Assembly: GCA_022767515.1 (NCBI GenBank)
Contig: JALENK010000009.1
Location: 79,423 to 114,714, forward strand
Origin: Clostridium sp.
GTDB lineage: Bacteria > Bacillota > Clostridia > Clostridiales > Clostridiaceae
Direction: 5' to 3'
DNA length: 35,292 bases
Below are positions 8,155 to 17,759 of this stretch, one piece after another. Position 1 is the stretch's first letter, and every line of letters starts with the position of its first letter. A model generated the notes under the pieces. That model had not been told where the DNA came from. It did not search any database and was given only the letters and a program-made list of their open reading frames with translations. The translations under genes and the position numbers were made by a program.

Positions 8155-9669
8155 CTATTTCCTCCTTTTTAACACATAAGATATAATTTCATCAAATTCG
8201 TTTACTTTTACTAATTTTATAACTACAAAATAAATTATAAAAGCTACTATAACTCCAAGCATCATTGCCATTATATAATTTAAGTTTACTGTAAAATTCT
8301 TAATTACATATATAAATAGTGCCATAATTATTGTTGCAAATACAATCTTAAATAGTTTTGTCAAAAGATTTTTAATATCAATACTTCCTTGAAGCTTAAC
8401 AATATTTATAAGCAATAACACCGCTGTAACTGCCATTGCAATTGATGAAGCTATTGATATTCCTATAACTCCAAAATATTTAGAAAGCACGATACTAAAT
8501 ATTATATTTATAGCCACACCAATACAACCATTCTTCGCTGTTATTTTTGTGCATCCCATAGAAAATAATGTTGAATTAAGTAAATCCCTTATTCCTGTAA
8601 AAAATAATCCAAAAGAATATCCAAATAATATTATACTAGTCTGATATGCATTTTGAGATGTATAATTTCCTCTACAATATATAAGTTTAACCACATCAAA
8701 ACCATAATATAATAACCCTACAGTAATTGGTATTAAAAGTAATGATAAATATATTACACTCTTAGACAAAATACTTATAAATTCCTTTGACTTACCCTCA
8801 TTTATTCTATTAGCTAAAACAGGATAAACCACATTAGTTACAGAAGTCGTTATTAATGTAGTAACTACTGTTATAAGTAGCTGTGCATTATTAAGAACAA
8901 ATGGTGCATCAAAGGTTGATGCAATTCTTTTATCAACCATCATATTGATTGAATTTGCACCCGAAGCTACCATTACAGGAATAATTAATATGATAACCTT
9001 CTTTAACCTCTTATCCTTAAAATCAATCAAAAATTTGTATCTATAACCATGCTTATATAGTGATGGAAGCTGTACAAGTATCCTTAATATATTTCCTATA
9101 ACATTTGTAACTGCCAATCCATAAATATTATAATCCTTTATAAAAATCATATATAATATCATTGGCAGATTAAAAAATAAGCCTAATAAAGATGGTACAA
9201 TAAAATCCTCATTAACCTGAAGAATTGCTGTAAAACAAGCATTTACTGATAGAAAAACAATATTTATTAATAATATTCTCGTTAGCTCCACTGCTAAGTG
9301 TGTTGTTTCCTCATTGCTATCTGAAATAAGATTTACTATCTTATCTGGAAAACACATAGAAATTATAAAAATAAATGCTGATATTATTATAAGTATATTG
9401 ATTACATTATTTGCAAACTTATTCATTTCTTCTCTACCATTCTCAGCCCTTACCTTGCTTAACATAGGTAAAAAGGTAGTTGAAATAGCAAGCCCAATAA
9501 TAACAAAAATCGTATCGGGTATAGTTAATGCAAGGGCATGTGCATTAGTTTCAGCTGTAGCACCGAACTTACTTGCAATTAGCATATCTCTAAACAAGCC
9601 AATAACCTTGCTTATAAGGGCCACAAGCATAACTATAAAGGTTGACTTTATTAAGTAATTTTTTTTCAT
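8155..9669 (-). CDS. murJ: MurJ/MviN family lipid-linked oligosaccharide flippase
   Basis: Polytopic MOP-superfamily membrane protein of 504 residues with about 14 hydrophobic segments, typical of MurJ. The N-terminus carries the family pattern (ISKVIGLFRDMLIASKFG, then TNAHALALTIPD), and the central region shows NSINMMVDKRIAS. MurJ flips lipid II. Here the gene sits between a TagA-type glycosyltransferase and two GT4 enzymes, with gaps of one and four bases. It may therefore translocate a dedicated undecaprenyl-linked polymer rather than, or besides, lipid II. Clostridia often have several MviN-family genes; whether this is the main lipid II flippase cannot be judged from one window. Confidence 0.88.
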   Translation of the reverse strand: MKKNYLIKSTFIVMLVALISKVIGLFRDMLIASKFGATAETNAHALALTIPDTIFVIIGLAISTTFLPMLSKVRAENGREEMNKFANNVINILIIISAFIFIISMCFPDKIVNLISDSNEETTHLAVELTRILLINIVFLSVNACFTAILQVNEDFIVPSLLGLFFNLPMILYMIFIKDYNIYGLAVTNVIGNILRILVQLPSLYKHGYRYKFLIDFKDKRLKKVIILIIPVMVASGANSINMMVDKRIASTFDAPFVLNNAQLLITVVTTLITTSVTNVVYPVLANRINEGKSKEFISILSKSVIYLSLLLIPITVGLLYYGFDVVKLIYCRGNYTSQNAYQTSIILFGYSFGLFFTGIRDLLNSTLFSMGCTKITAKNGCIGVAINIIFSIVLSKYFGVIGISIASSIAMAVTAVLLLINIVKLQGSIDIKNLLTKLFKIVFATIIMALFIYVIKNFTVNLNYIMAMMLGVIVAFIIYFVVIKLVKVNEFDEIISYVLKRRK

Positions 9670-9670
9670 T

Positions 9671-10378
9671 TTATTTACTTCCTAATACCCTCCATAAAAA
9701 TTTAGGAATAGCCCCCAGTCTTTTTATTCTCCATGGTTCCTTCACTACCCTATACAGCCATTCAAGACCACATTTTATCATCCACTTTGGAGCCCTTTTT
9801 ATATTTCCTGAAAAAACATCAAAGCTTCCACCAACTCCCATAAAAATCTTACATGGAAGTTCATTTATATGTTCTTCAATAAACTGTTCCTGTCTTGGTG
9901 AACCCATTGCAACAAAAATTACATCTGCCTTTGATTTTATAACATCATTTACAATATCACTACAGTTATTTATATCAAAATAACCATTATGACTTCCTAC
10001 AATCTTTATTCCTTCAAAATCGCCAATAATTTTAACAATACAATCTTTTAATATCTCTTCCTTAGCTCCTAAAAGATAAACAGATTTCTCTTCTCTAACG
10101 CATTTTTCTAGTATCTCTTTCATTATTTCAATACCTGCAATTTTTTCCTTTACTGGCTGTTTTACAAGCTTTGCAGCTAACACTGTACCCACACCATCTG
10201 GAATTATTATTGAATATTCAGCCTGAAAATTCTTATGAAGCAATTCATTATTCAATCCGTTATATAAAATCTCTGGGTTTCCAGAAACTATATTCACTCG
10301 TTCTCTTTTATTAATTTCTTCAATTAATTCTGTCTTGCTTTTATTAAATACTTGATATCCTAATATATTTGAATACAT
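9671..10378 (-). CDS. WecG/TagA/CpsF family glycosyltransferase
   Basis: GT26 enzyme. Its best-known members add N-acetylmannosamine to undecaprenyl-PP-GlcNAc, the committed step of wall teichoic acid or enterobacterial common antigen synthesis. Family landmarks are SGNPEI (32-37), PDGVG with the conserved Asp at residue 61, AGIEIM (81-86), AMGSPRQE (157-164), GVGGSFDVFSG (181-191) and RAPKWM...GLEWLYR (195-210). The membrane-associating arginine/hydrophobic C-terminal tail is present. The length (235) is normal. The ATG start has AAGGGGA six bases upstream. As second gene of the operon it suggests that the downstream flippase and glycosyltransferases act on an undecaprenyl-linked saccharide. 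Confidence 0.93.
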   Translation of the reverse strand: MYSNILGYQVFNKSKTELIEEINKRERVNIVSGNPEILYNGLNNELLHKNFQAEYSIIIPDGVGTVLAAKLVKQPVKEKIAGIEIMKEILEKCVREEKSVYLLGAKEEILKDCIVKIIGDFEGIKIVGSHNGYFDINNCSDIVNDVIKSKADVIFVAMGSPRQEQFIEEHINELPCKIFMGVGGSFDVFSGNIKRAPKWMIKCGLEWLYRVVKEPWRIKRLGAIPKFLWRVLGSK

Positions 10379-10399
10379 ACAATTTCCCCTTAAATTTAT

Positions 10400-11488
10400 C
10401 TACTTGATAAACATTCTCTCTAAATCCTTAACTATCTCATCCTCAGGATTTAATTTCTTAGCAAGTTCATAATGAAGCTTTGCCTCTTCCTCATCACCAA
10501 TATTTAAATAGCACATAACAAGATTTGTGCATATTTCAACATCCTTTGAAACCTCAAATGCTTTTCTAAAATATTCTATAGCCTTTTTGTAATCACCTAG
10601 ACAAGCATAATTAATTCCAAATTCATTAACAACCTCTAAAATCCCTGATTCAATTTCTATACTATCCTCAAGATAGCACAATGCCTTTTCGTAGTTTTGA
10701 AGCTTTCTATATGCTACTGCAATATAATAATAAATAAGCGGATTTTTACTAAACTTATCTAGTAATGGCAATAACATTTTTATAGTTTTATCTGGCTTAG
10801 TATCTAAATACTCTATGGCTTTTTCATAGGTTGCAATATTTTCAATATCCTCTGCTATTTGAGCTATCTCTTCAGTCTTCTCTCCACCTCTATTATAGTA
10901 TTCATTAAGTGCTGCCCTACTTCCTAAATAATCATCCTTTGACTTTAAGTATAATGCTTTATATAAATAAGGCTCCTTCATATCTTCAAATTCATTTATT
11001 CCAAATTCAATATCAGATAATAATATATCAGAAAAAGCACTGTCCCTTTCTCTAATAGCATTACCTACTAAAAGTAGCTTTTCAAAATATTCTTCATTAT
11101 AAGTAACTTTAAACAATCCTTTTAATAGCAAATATGCATCCTCATAATTTTCTTCTTTAATTCTATCCGCTACTAGATTTTTACCACAAACTTCACTTTG
11201 CTTTATATTATTAAAAACAATAATATAATCATCTAGATATCTAAAATTATCATCTGCACCAAGTGCAATTAACATTCCTTCAACAAAATAATATATAGGT
11301 AGATTATTAATCGAAATATTATTATTCACAGTAGATGCTACATATTTTGAGCTGATTGGTAAATATAAATCATCAGACTTTATTTCAACATTCTCAGGTG
11401 CATCAATACACTTTTTAAATTTTTGCCAATCAATTTCTAAAAACAATAGCTTACTTAATTTTTCTTTAAACAAACTTTTATAATCCAT
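10400..11488 (-). CDS. Tetratricopeptide-repeat protein
   Basis: A 362-residue soluble protein, first gene of the surface-polymer operon. The N-terminal third matches nothing I recognise. The C-terminal half holds TPR-like helical pairs, clearest from about residue 250 on: PLIYYYIAVAYRKLQNYEKA, then NEFGINYACLGDYKKAIEYF, then TNLVMCYLNIGDEEEAKLHY. No signal peptide or transmembrane segment is visible, so it should be cytoplasmic, perhaps a scaffold or regulator for the membrane enzymes encoded next. It starts with AGGAGA six bases before the ATG and is followed 21 bases later by the TagA-like gene. Confidence 0.8.
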   Translation of the reverse strand: MDYKSLFKEKLSKLLFLEIDWQKFKKCIDAPENVEIKSDDLYLPISSKYVASTVNNNISINNLPIYYFVEGMLIALGADDNFRYLDDYIIVFNNIKQSEVCGKNLVADRIKEENYEDAYLLLKGLFKVTYNEEYFEKLLLVGNAIRERDSAFSDILLSDIEFGINEFEDMKEPYLYKALYLKSKDDYLGSRAALNEYYNRGGEKTEEIAQIAEDIENIATYEKAIEYLDTKPDKTIKMLLPLLDKFSKNPLIYYYIAVAYRKLQNYEKALCYLEDSIEIESGILEVVNEFGINYACLGDYKKAIEYFRKAFEVSKDVEICTNLVMCYLNIGDEEEAKLHYELAKKLNPEDEIVKDLERMFIK

Positions 11489-11519
11489 ATCTAATCTCCT
11501 AACATTCTATATCTTTTTT

Positions 11520-11525
11520 ATTATA
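11520..11525 (-). promoter_or_regulatory. Candidate -10 element of the polymer operon
   Basis: TATAAT on the minus strand, 31 bases before the TPR gene start and just after the pgcA terminator. No good -35 is visible at 16-18 bases. Confidence 0.4.
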
Positions 11526-11557
11526 CCTTAATTCGTATAAATTCTCTATAAATTTAA

Positions 11558-11596
11558 TATAAAAAAAGTAGTTCTAACTAAAAAGTTAAAACTACT
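11558..11596 (-). terminator. Intrinsic terminator after pgcA
   Basis: A 13-bp hairpin (arms 11567-11579 and 11584-11596, loop of four) that pairs fully on the minus strand (one G-U), followed by a run of seven T. It ends the pgcA transcript before the polymer operon. Confidence 0.9.
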
Positions 11597-11615
11597 GTTA
11601 AATTCATATTATAAA

Positions 11616-13337
11616 TTACATATTTGATTCTATTAATTTAACTACTGTTTCCTTGAATCCCTTACTTAACTCTTCAGCATTTTCAAGACTGCTTCCTTTA
11701 ACTGCTGTATAAATCTTCATCTTTGGTTCTGTTCCTGAAGGTCTTACAACGAATGAAGAACCGTCTTCTAAAATGTACTTTAATACATTTGATTTTGGAA
11801 GATTAATCTTCTTTTCTTGAGCATTTACGCAATCATCTTCTATGCTTAACTTATAGTCATATCTTGTAACAACTTTAACTCCATTAACCTCAGCAAGCTT
11901 GTTGTTTCTTAAAGAATCTATACAAGAAGCTATCTTTTCTTGACCTTCCTTTCCTTCAAGTTCAATTGAAACTAATTCTTCTTTATAGAAACCATGCTTC
12001 TTATAAAGGTCTATTAATGCTTCGTAAAGACTTAATCCCTTTTCTTTATAGTATAGAGTCATTTCAGCAATAAGCATTGATGCTATAACTGCATCCTTAT
12101 CTCTTACGAAGTCACCAGCTAAATATCCATAGCTTTCTTCAAATCCGAACAAATAAGTCTTATCCTTATTAACTTCAAATTCATGAATCTTTTCACCAAT
12201 ATACTTAAATCCTGTTAATACATCCATAAGTTCAACACCATAGCTTTCAGCTATTTTAGCTGCACCTTCTGTTGTAACTATTGTCTTGATAACAACACCA
12301 TTTGATGGTAATTTTCCTGTTTCCTTCATAGCTCCAAGAACATAATCAGTTAATAATAATCCTGTTTGGTTACCTGTTAATACTTTGTACTCACCATTTC
12401 CAAGATTAACAACAACACCTATTCTATCACTATCTGGGTCTGTACCAAATATTATATCTGGTGTTTCATTTTTAGCCATTTCAAGAGCTAATTCAAATAC
12501 TTGTGGCATTTCAGGATTTGGATATGGAGCTGTTGGGAAATCACCATTTGGCATTTCTTGCTCTTTTACTACCTTAACTCCTTCATATCCTAATTCACTT
12601 AATACTCTTCTTACTGGAATATTTCCACTTCCATGAATTGGTGTATATATTATTTTTAAGTCCTTAGCTTTTTCAGCTACTAACTCTTTTCTTATAGTTA
12701 ACCCCTTAACTTTTTCTATGTATGCTTTATCTACATCTTCACCAATATAAACTAATAATCCCTTATTAACTGCTTCCTCTTCGCTTATTGTCTTTATCAT
12801 AGCAAAATCACTTATAGCATTAACGCAAGCTATTACCTTACCAGCTTTATCATCTGTTACTTGGCCACCGAATTCATCATAAACCTTATAACCATTGTAC
12901 TTCTTTGGGTTATGTGATGCTGTAACAACTATACCACCTTGGCAATTTAAATGTCTTACTGTAAAAGACAATACTGGTGTAGGTCTTAAGCTTTCAAATA
13001 AAAATACCTTAACTCCATTAGCACATAATGTTAATGCAGCAGCTTTAGCAAATTCATCAGACAAATTTCTAGAATCATAAGCTATAGCAACTTGTGGGTT
13101 TGTAAAATTTTGATTTAAATAATCTGCAAATCCTTGAGTTGCTTGTGATACTGTATAGATATTCATTCTATTGCTTCCAGCACCCATAACTCCTCTTAAT
13201 CCACCTGTTCCAAATTCTAAGTCCTTATAAAATCTGTCTTCGATTTCCTTTTCATCTGTTATACTTCTTAATTCATTTTTTATGTCTTCATTTATTATTT
13301 CAGAGTTTAACCACGCTTGATATTTTTCTTTATACAA
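11616..13337 (-). CDS. pgcA: Alpha-phosphoglucomutase (phosphohexomutase family)
   Basis: Interconverts glucose 1-phosphate and glucose 6-phosphate, feeding UDP-glucose for surface polymers. All four family motifs are present: the phosphoserine loop TASHNP with Ser141, the metal-binding loop GTDPDSDR (298-305), the sugar-binding segment FGFEESYGYLAG, and the phosphate-binding RPSGTEPK near the C-terminus. The length (573) matches Bacillus PgcA. The start is a TTG placed eight bases after GAGGAGG; a nearer ATG is followed at once by a stop. It forms its own transcription unit with a clear promoter and terminator. Its place just before the glycosyltransferase operon fits supply of activated sugar. 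Confidence 0.96.
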   Translation of the reverse strand: MYKEKYQAWLNSEIINEDIKNELRSITDEKEIEDRFYKDLEFGTGGLRGVMGAGSNRMNIYTVSQATQGFADYLNQNFTNPQVAIAYDSRNLSDEFAKAAALTLCANGVKVFLFESLRPTPVLSFTVRHLNCQGGIVVTASHNPKKYNGYKVYDEFGGQVTDDKAGKVIACVNAISDFAMIKTISEEEAVNKGLLVYIGEDVDKAYIEKVKGLTIRKELVAEKAKDLKIIYTPIHGSGNIPVRRVLSELGYEGVKVVKEQEMPNGDFPTAPYPNPEMPQVFELALEMAKNETPDIIFGTDPDSDRIGVVVNLGNGEYKVLTGNQTGLLLTDYVLGAMKETGKLPSNGVVIKTIVTTEGAAKIAESYGVELMDVLTGFKYIGEKIHEFEVNKDKTYLFGFEESYGYLAGDFVRDKDAVIASMLIAEMTLYYKEKGLSLYEALIDLYKKHGFYKEELVSIELEGKEGQEKIASCIDSLRNNKLAEVNGVKVVTRYDYKLSIEDDCVNAQEKKINLPKSNVLKYILEDGSSFVVRPSGTEPKMKIYTAVKGSSLENAEELSKGFKETVVKLIESNM

Positions 13338-13373
13338 AATTACATCCTCCTCGCAAAACGATATCTATTATCT

Positions 13374-13401
13374 ATTATACAACACTTTTTTACTTTTACA
13401 A
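13374..13401 (-). promoter_or_regulatory. Predicted sigma-A promoter of pgcA
   Basis: On the minus strand TTGTAA (13401-13396), a 16-base spacer and a perfect TATAAT (13379-13374). The -35 overlaps the stop codon of the preceding membrane-protein gene. Confidence 0.7.
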
Positions 13402-14961
13402 TACAAAATTTGTTTTCAAATTAATGCTCTCACTCTCAACATTAGTTGTTATTCCAGGTCCTGTTCTTGGATAAAACTTAGTAAATACAAAATCTGCTGA
13501 AATTATGCCTATAATAATTATACATAATACTACTCTTATACTCTTTTTTATCTTCAAATAATGCTCATCTAAAAATGGTGCTAATAAATAAACTCCAAGA
13601 ATCCCACCAAATCCAAAAAATAATGAGCACTCCAAACAAACTCTCCCATTTATATTCAAAAAGTCATTAGTATAGTCCCAATACCTTAGACCATAAAAAG
13701 TCTCTATATACCATGAAGTAACATACTCTATGCTTGTACATAAAATCATAATAATAATAAATGCTGCCATAGGATTTGAAAGCACCTTCTTAAAGACATT
13801 TATTCTAGTCATCAAAACTACTAAAACTGCACCAAATCCATATATAGGAAGGTATGGTCCATATAAAGTCCCACGATTTACTAGAATCCCATCTCTAAAT
13901 AAAAATAAAAGAACTTCCCATAACCATCCCAAAAAGGCAAATGTAAAGAAAAACATAATAATTATGGTGATACTATATTTTCTATCATATTTTTTACCTT
14001 CAAGTAATTTATCTTCTATTTTCTTTACATACTCATTATCAATATCTAAGTTAATTAAATTTTCTTCAGCAAACCATTCAGCCTTTTCTTTATTAGCTAA
14101 AATATATTCTTCTCTTATTTTGATATAAATTTCTGTTTCAGATGCCTTATAATAAGGATTGGCATATAGTATACCTACCAAACCAAATGTAATTATCTGA
14201 AGAATTGACCAACCTATAAATGATAAATCAAATAAAAATGCCTTAAATTTATATCCCTTCATCATATTTTTTGAAAGCCTAATAGCTTCCATTGGTTTGA
14301 TATCAGGATTTTCAGCAACTATGTAAGGAACCATCATATATGAATATCTTGAAATTATTCCTCCAATTATAGTAAGAGTCCATAAATATTGAAAAACTCT
14401 TTTTACAAATATGCATTTTACAGTAGACAGATATCTGCCCTTTTTAAAAGCAGATAGCATAACCTTTATTCTCGTTTCTTTTCCATTTCTATTCTCTAAA
14501 AATAATCTACACTCTCCAACTTCTATTGAGTATACTATAAAAATTTTAATGATTATTGCAAGTATTGCCGAAATAATTAGCATTGTCTCAATAGAAATTT
14601 CTTTATCACTATTTTTAGTAATTGAATATATAAAATTACATAATTGCTCATTATCAGTAACTATTGCATCTACCACTTGATAGATACATTTTACCAATAT
14701 ACTATCATCCCTTATATTATTATTTAAATCATTACTAGTTGTACTAAACGCTGAATTTATCCATAAACTATAATCATCTTCATCATTATTTTCTTCATTA
14801 CTAGTTAAAACACTGTAATTTTGAAAGGTTTCATATGATTGCATTGTTATCTTATAGCCATTAAATAAAACTGCCATCATTAAGCAAATAAATACCAAAC
14901 TCCAATAGTTTTTTCGTATATGCTTTTTACCATCTTTCTTTATTTGTTTAATACTAATCAT
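13396..14961 (-). CDS. Membrane protein: DUF975 domain joined to CmpB-type (PF06541-like) domain
   Basis: A 521-residue polytopic protein that seems to join two families. The N-terminal 300 residues resemble DUF975 membrane proteins (KKDGKKHIRKNYW opening, an ECRLFLENR loop and PYIVAENPDIKPMEAIRLS, which is a hallmark). After a charged linker (about 280-340), residues about 345-480 resemble the putative ABC-transporter type IV/CmpB family: FAFLGWLWEV, NRGTLYGPYLPIYGFGA, SIEYVTSWYIE and LRYWDY. Function is unknown for both. An upstream in-frame GTG (14988) exists, but the ATG at 14961 has AGGGGA at good spacing and avoids overlap with the DUF523 gene, so I use it. It lies ten bases after that gene and is likely in the same operon. 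Confidence 0.8.
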   Translation of the reverse strand: MISIKQIKKDGKKHIRKNYWSLVFICLMMAVLFNGYKITMQSYETFQNYSVLTSNEENNDEDDYSLWINSAFSTTSNDLNNNIRDDSILVKCIYQVVDAIVTDNEQLCNFIYSITKNSDKEISIETMLIISAILAIIIKIFIVYSIEVGECRLFLENRNGKETRIKVMLSAFKKGRYLSTVKCIFVKRVFQYLWTLTIIGGIISRYSYMMVPYIVAENPDIKPMEAIRLSKNMMKGYKFKAFLFDLSFIGWSILQIITFGLVGILYANPYYKASETEIYIKIREEYILANKEKAEWFAEENLINLDIDNEYVKKIEDKLLEGKKYDRKYSITIIIMFFFTFAFLGWLWEVLLFLFRDGILVNRGTLYGPYLPIYGFGAVLVVLMTRINVFKKVLSNPMAAFIIIMILCTSIEYVTSWYIETFYGLRYWDYTNDFLNINGRVCLECSLFFGFGGILGVYLLAPFLDEHYLKIKKSIRVVLCIIIIGIISADFVFTKFYPRTGPGITTNVESESINLKTNFVL

Positions 14962-14971
14962 TAATTTTCCC

Positions 14972-15385
14972 CTATAATGTATTTTCACTCTGCACTTCTA
15001 TGTTATTCTCTTTAAATAATTTTGCAGTAACTCCCATTTGAGAAATCTTCTTTCCTGTAAATGTCCCATCATATATGTATGATGAACCACATGATGGACT
15101 ACCATCCTTTAAAATTGCTTTATCAGCATTAACCAGTTTAGCAATCTTTAATGCCTCCATTGCACCCTTATTATAATTCTTTGAAACATCAATACCATCT
15201 TTATTTATAACTGCATATCCCTTTATTTCTGCAGGTGTCCTAGGCGTAGTAAGTCCTCCAAGCTGTTCTGGACAAACTGGTAATGCTTTTCCTTCTTTAA
15301 CTAACTGTACACATTTTTCATTAATATTATTTTTTCCATTATATTTGCAATTTACACCACATAAACATGCACTAATAATATACAT
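14972..15385 (-). CDS. DUF523 family protein
   Basis: A 137-residue protein with the conserved cysteine pattern of DUF523: SACLCGVNCKYNG at the N-terminus, LPVCPEQLGG, and near the C-terminus the DGSPSCGS segment. The cysteines suggest metal or Fe-S binding, but no function is established. The reading frame extends 24 bases upstream into mutS2. I chose the ATG at 15385 because AAGGGGA lies just upstream and the start then falls ten bases after the mutS2 stop, the same layout as the next gene. It is probably co-transcribed with mutS2. Confidence 0.88.
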   Translation of the reverse strand: MYIISACLCGVNCKYNGKNNINEKCVQLVKEGKALPVCPEQLGGLTTPRTPAEIKGYAVINKDGIDVSKNYNKGAMEALKIAKLVNADKAILKDGSPSCGSSYIYDGTFTGKKISQMGVTAKLFKENNIEVQSENTL

Positions 15386-15395
15386 AACTTTCCCC

Positions 15396-17759
15396 TTACT
15401 TAAGTTCAACTATAGTCGCACCATCGCCACCTTCACCATACTGTCCAAGCCTAAATGACTTTACATGAGGGTGCTTTCTTAACATTTTAGTTATTTCTGT
15501 TCTAAGTACTCCAGTTCCTCTTCCATGAACTATTGTAACCTCACCTAAATTAGATAGGTATGCTTCATCTAAATACTTATCAACTCTATAACAAGCTTCC
15601 TGTCCATCAAGCCCTCTTAAATCTATCTTACTTTCAACAGACTTAGTATTTAACTTTAATTCTCTTTTTTGTATTTTTCTAATTTGCTTTGTCTCACTTG
15701 CTTCTACTAATCTTAAATCTGAAAGTTTGACACTAATTTTCATAATTCCAGCTTCAACCTGAACTTCATTTTTATTATCAGGCTTTGAAACTATTATTAC
15801 CTTTTGGTTTAATGAAGGTAAAAACGCCTCCATTCCAAGCGATACCTTTTCTATAGGCTTGCCATTGTTTTCTCTTGCTTTTATAATTGCCCTTTCTTTT
15901 TCTTCTAAGGAATCTCTAAGCTTCTTTCTTTCTTCTTCAAGTCTCTTTCTTCCTCCGCCACTTATGCCTAACTTTTCTAACTCTCTCATAGTCTTTAATA
16001 TATCATCTGCTTCATCCTTAGCATTTGCTATAATATCCTTAGCTTCTTTTCTAGCATCATTGTAAGCCTTGTCTTTAACCTGCTCTAATCTCTTAAGCTT
16101 TTCTTCATAACTTTGTTTTAGCTTTTTAGCTTCTTTTCTTATTTTTTCAGCTTCCCTTGCTTCAGTATTTGCAATTATACTCTTTTCTTGAAGATCTTTT
16201 ATTAAATCTTCAAATTGTAAATTATCCTTTGATATATTAGCCTTTGCTCTTTCAATTATATAATCATCAAGTCCTATTCTTCTGCTTATTTCAAAAGCAT
16301 TAGACTTTCCTGGTATACCAATTAAAAGTCTATATGTGGGTCTTAAGGTCTTTACATCAAATTCTACTGATGCATTTTCAACACCTGGTGTTCTAAGTGC
16401 ATATCCCTTAAGCTCACTATAATGAGTTGTTAATAATATCTTACATCTACGTTCTTTCAATGTCTCAATTATTGCAATTGCAAGTGCTGCTCCCTCTGTA
16501 GGATCAGTTCCTGCCCCTAACTCATCAAAAAGCACTAATGATTCTTCATCAGCTCTTTCCATTATTTTAACTATATTTTTCATATGAGATGAAAATGTTG
16601 ATAGACTCTGTTCTATGCTCTGTTCATCACCAATATCTGCAAAAATTTCTCTATAAAAACTTACTGACGATTCTTCTTTAGTTGGAATTAATAATCCACT
16701 TAAAGCCATCAAGTGAAGTAGTCCTACTGTCTTTAATGTTACAGTCTTACCACCAGTATTAGGACCTGTTATCATTAATGTTGTAAAATTTTCTCCTAAA
16801 AAAATATCTGATGGAACTACTACATCCGGATCAATTAGAGGATGCCTTGCATTTACTAAATCAAATGTCTTATCCTCCCTTACCTCAGGAAGCATTCCAT
16901 TTATACTAAGTGAATACTTACCCTTTGCAAATATAAAATCAATCTCTGTAAGCATATTTATATTTGAAGTCAAGTTTTGAATATCTTGCTTTACCATCTG
17001 TGATAAAACTGTAATAATTCTCTCTATTTCAGCAATCTCTTTAAGCTTTAATTCTTTAATATCATTATTTAAGTTAACAAGACTCATAGGTTCAATGAAT
17101 AAAGTCGCTCCTGTTGCACTTTGGTCATGCACAAGCCCTGGCACCTGACCCTTATATTCTGCTTTAACAGGAACTACATATCTATCCCCCCTCATTGTAT
17201 AAATTGCATCTTGAAGATACTTTGAATTTTTCTTTACAATTGCATTAATTTTTTCTCTTACAGACGCATTCATATCTTTTAAGTTTCGTCTTATATTATA
17301 TAAAGTATTGCTTGCCTTATCAGATACTTCTTCCTCTGAAACTATAGACTTTTCAATCTCAGATTGCAATCTCTTATTAGGAACTAATATAGATGCTAAA
17401 TCTTGAAGTATAGGAAAGCTCTCTTCTTCATCTGAAGGTGTTAAATATTCCTTAATGTTTTCTGTAGTTTTTAACATATTTCCTATGTAAAGAAGCTGTC
17501 CTAAAGACAATACTCCTCCTTTTTTAGCTCTTTCAAGAGCTTCCTTTATATCAATTATTCCTTGAAATGGAGGTCTTCCTTTTTTAATTAATAAATCTAC
17601 TGCTTCCTGAGTTTCATCAAGTGCTTTTCTAACTTCATATACAGAATCATAAGGTTTTAATTGATTTACCTTTTCTTTTCCTCCATTTGTAAGTGCATAC
17701 TTTCTTACTCTATCTTTTATTTTTGTAAACTCTAAGGTTTTTAATACCTTGCTATTCAT
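15396..17759 (-). CDS. mutS2: Endonuclease/ATPase MutS2
   Basis: MutS-family ATPase without mismatch-recognition domains; in Bacillus it acts on collided ribosomes (also called RqcU), in other bacteria it suppresses recombination. The core domain includes the MutS lever and clamp helices. Walker A is GPNTGGKT at 332-339, Walker B is FDELGAGTDP at 411-420, then the long coiled region (about 510-640) and a C-terminal Smr nuclease domain from about residue 710, with IDLRGLDG and HGRGTGVLR. The length of 787 is typical. The ATG overlaps the stop of the U32 gene by one base (TAATG), showing translational coupling. Confidence 0.97.
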   Translation of the reverse strand: MNSKVLKTLEFTKIKDRVRKYALTNGGKEKVNQLKPYDSVYEVRKALDETQEAVDLLIKKGRPPFQGIIDIKEALERAKKGGVLSLGQLLYIGNMLKTTENIKEYLTPSDEEESFPILQDLASILVPNKRLQSEIEKSIVSEEEVSDKASNTLYNIRRNLKDMNASVREKINAIVKKNSKYLQDAIYTMRGDRYVVPVKAEYKGQVPGLVHDQSATGATLFIEPMSLVNLNNDIKELKLKEIAEIERIITVLSQMVKQDIQNLTSNINMLTEIDFIFAKGKYSLSINGMLPEVREDKTFDLVNARHPLIDPDVVVPSDIFLGENFTTLMITGPNTGGKTVTLKTVGLLHLMALSGLLIPTKEESSVSFYREIFADIGDEQSIEQSLSTFSSHMKNIVKIMERADEESLVLFDELGAGTDPTEGAALAIAIIETLKERRCKILLTTHYSELKGYALRTPGVENASVEFDVKTLRPTYRLLIGIPGKSNAFEISRRIGLDDYIIERAKANISKDNLQFEDLIKDLQEKSIIANTEAREAEKIRKEAKKLKQSYEEKLKRLEQVKDKAYNDARKEAKDIIANAKDEADDILKTMRELEKLGISGGGRKRLEEERKKLRDSLEEKERAIIKARENNGKPIEKVSLGMEAFLPSLNQKVIIVSKPDNKNEVQVEAGIMKISVKLSDLRLVEASETKQIRKIQKRELKLNTKSVESKIDLRGLDGQEACYRVDKYLDEAYLSNLGEVTIVHGRGTGVLRTEITKMLRKHPHVKSFRLGQYGEGGDGATIVELK

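Noticed and set aside
13730..14128. Plus-strand frame opposite the DUF975/CmpB gene
   Set aside because: Antisense to a transmembrane protein; its Ser/Ile/Lys-rich product is what the reverse of such codons gives.
14962..14988. GTG at 14988 as start of the DUF975/CmpB protein
   Set aside because: It overlaps the DUF523 gene, lacks a ribosome binding site, and adds residues (MKIHYRGKL) not seen in the family; the ATG at 14961 is well placed.
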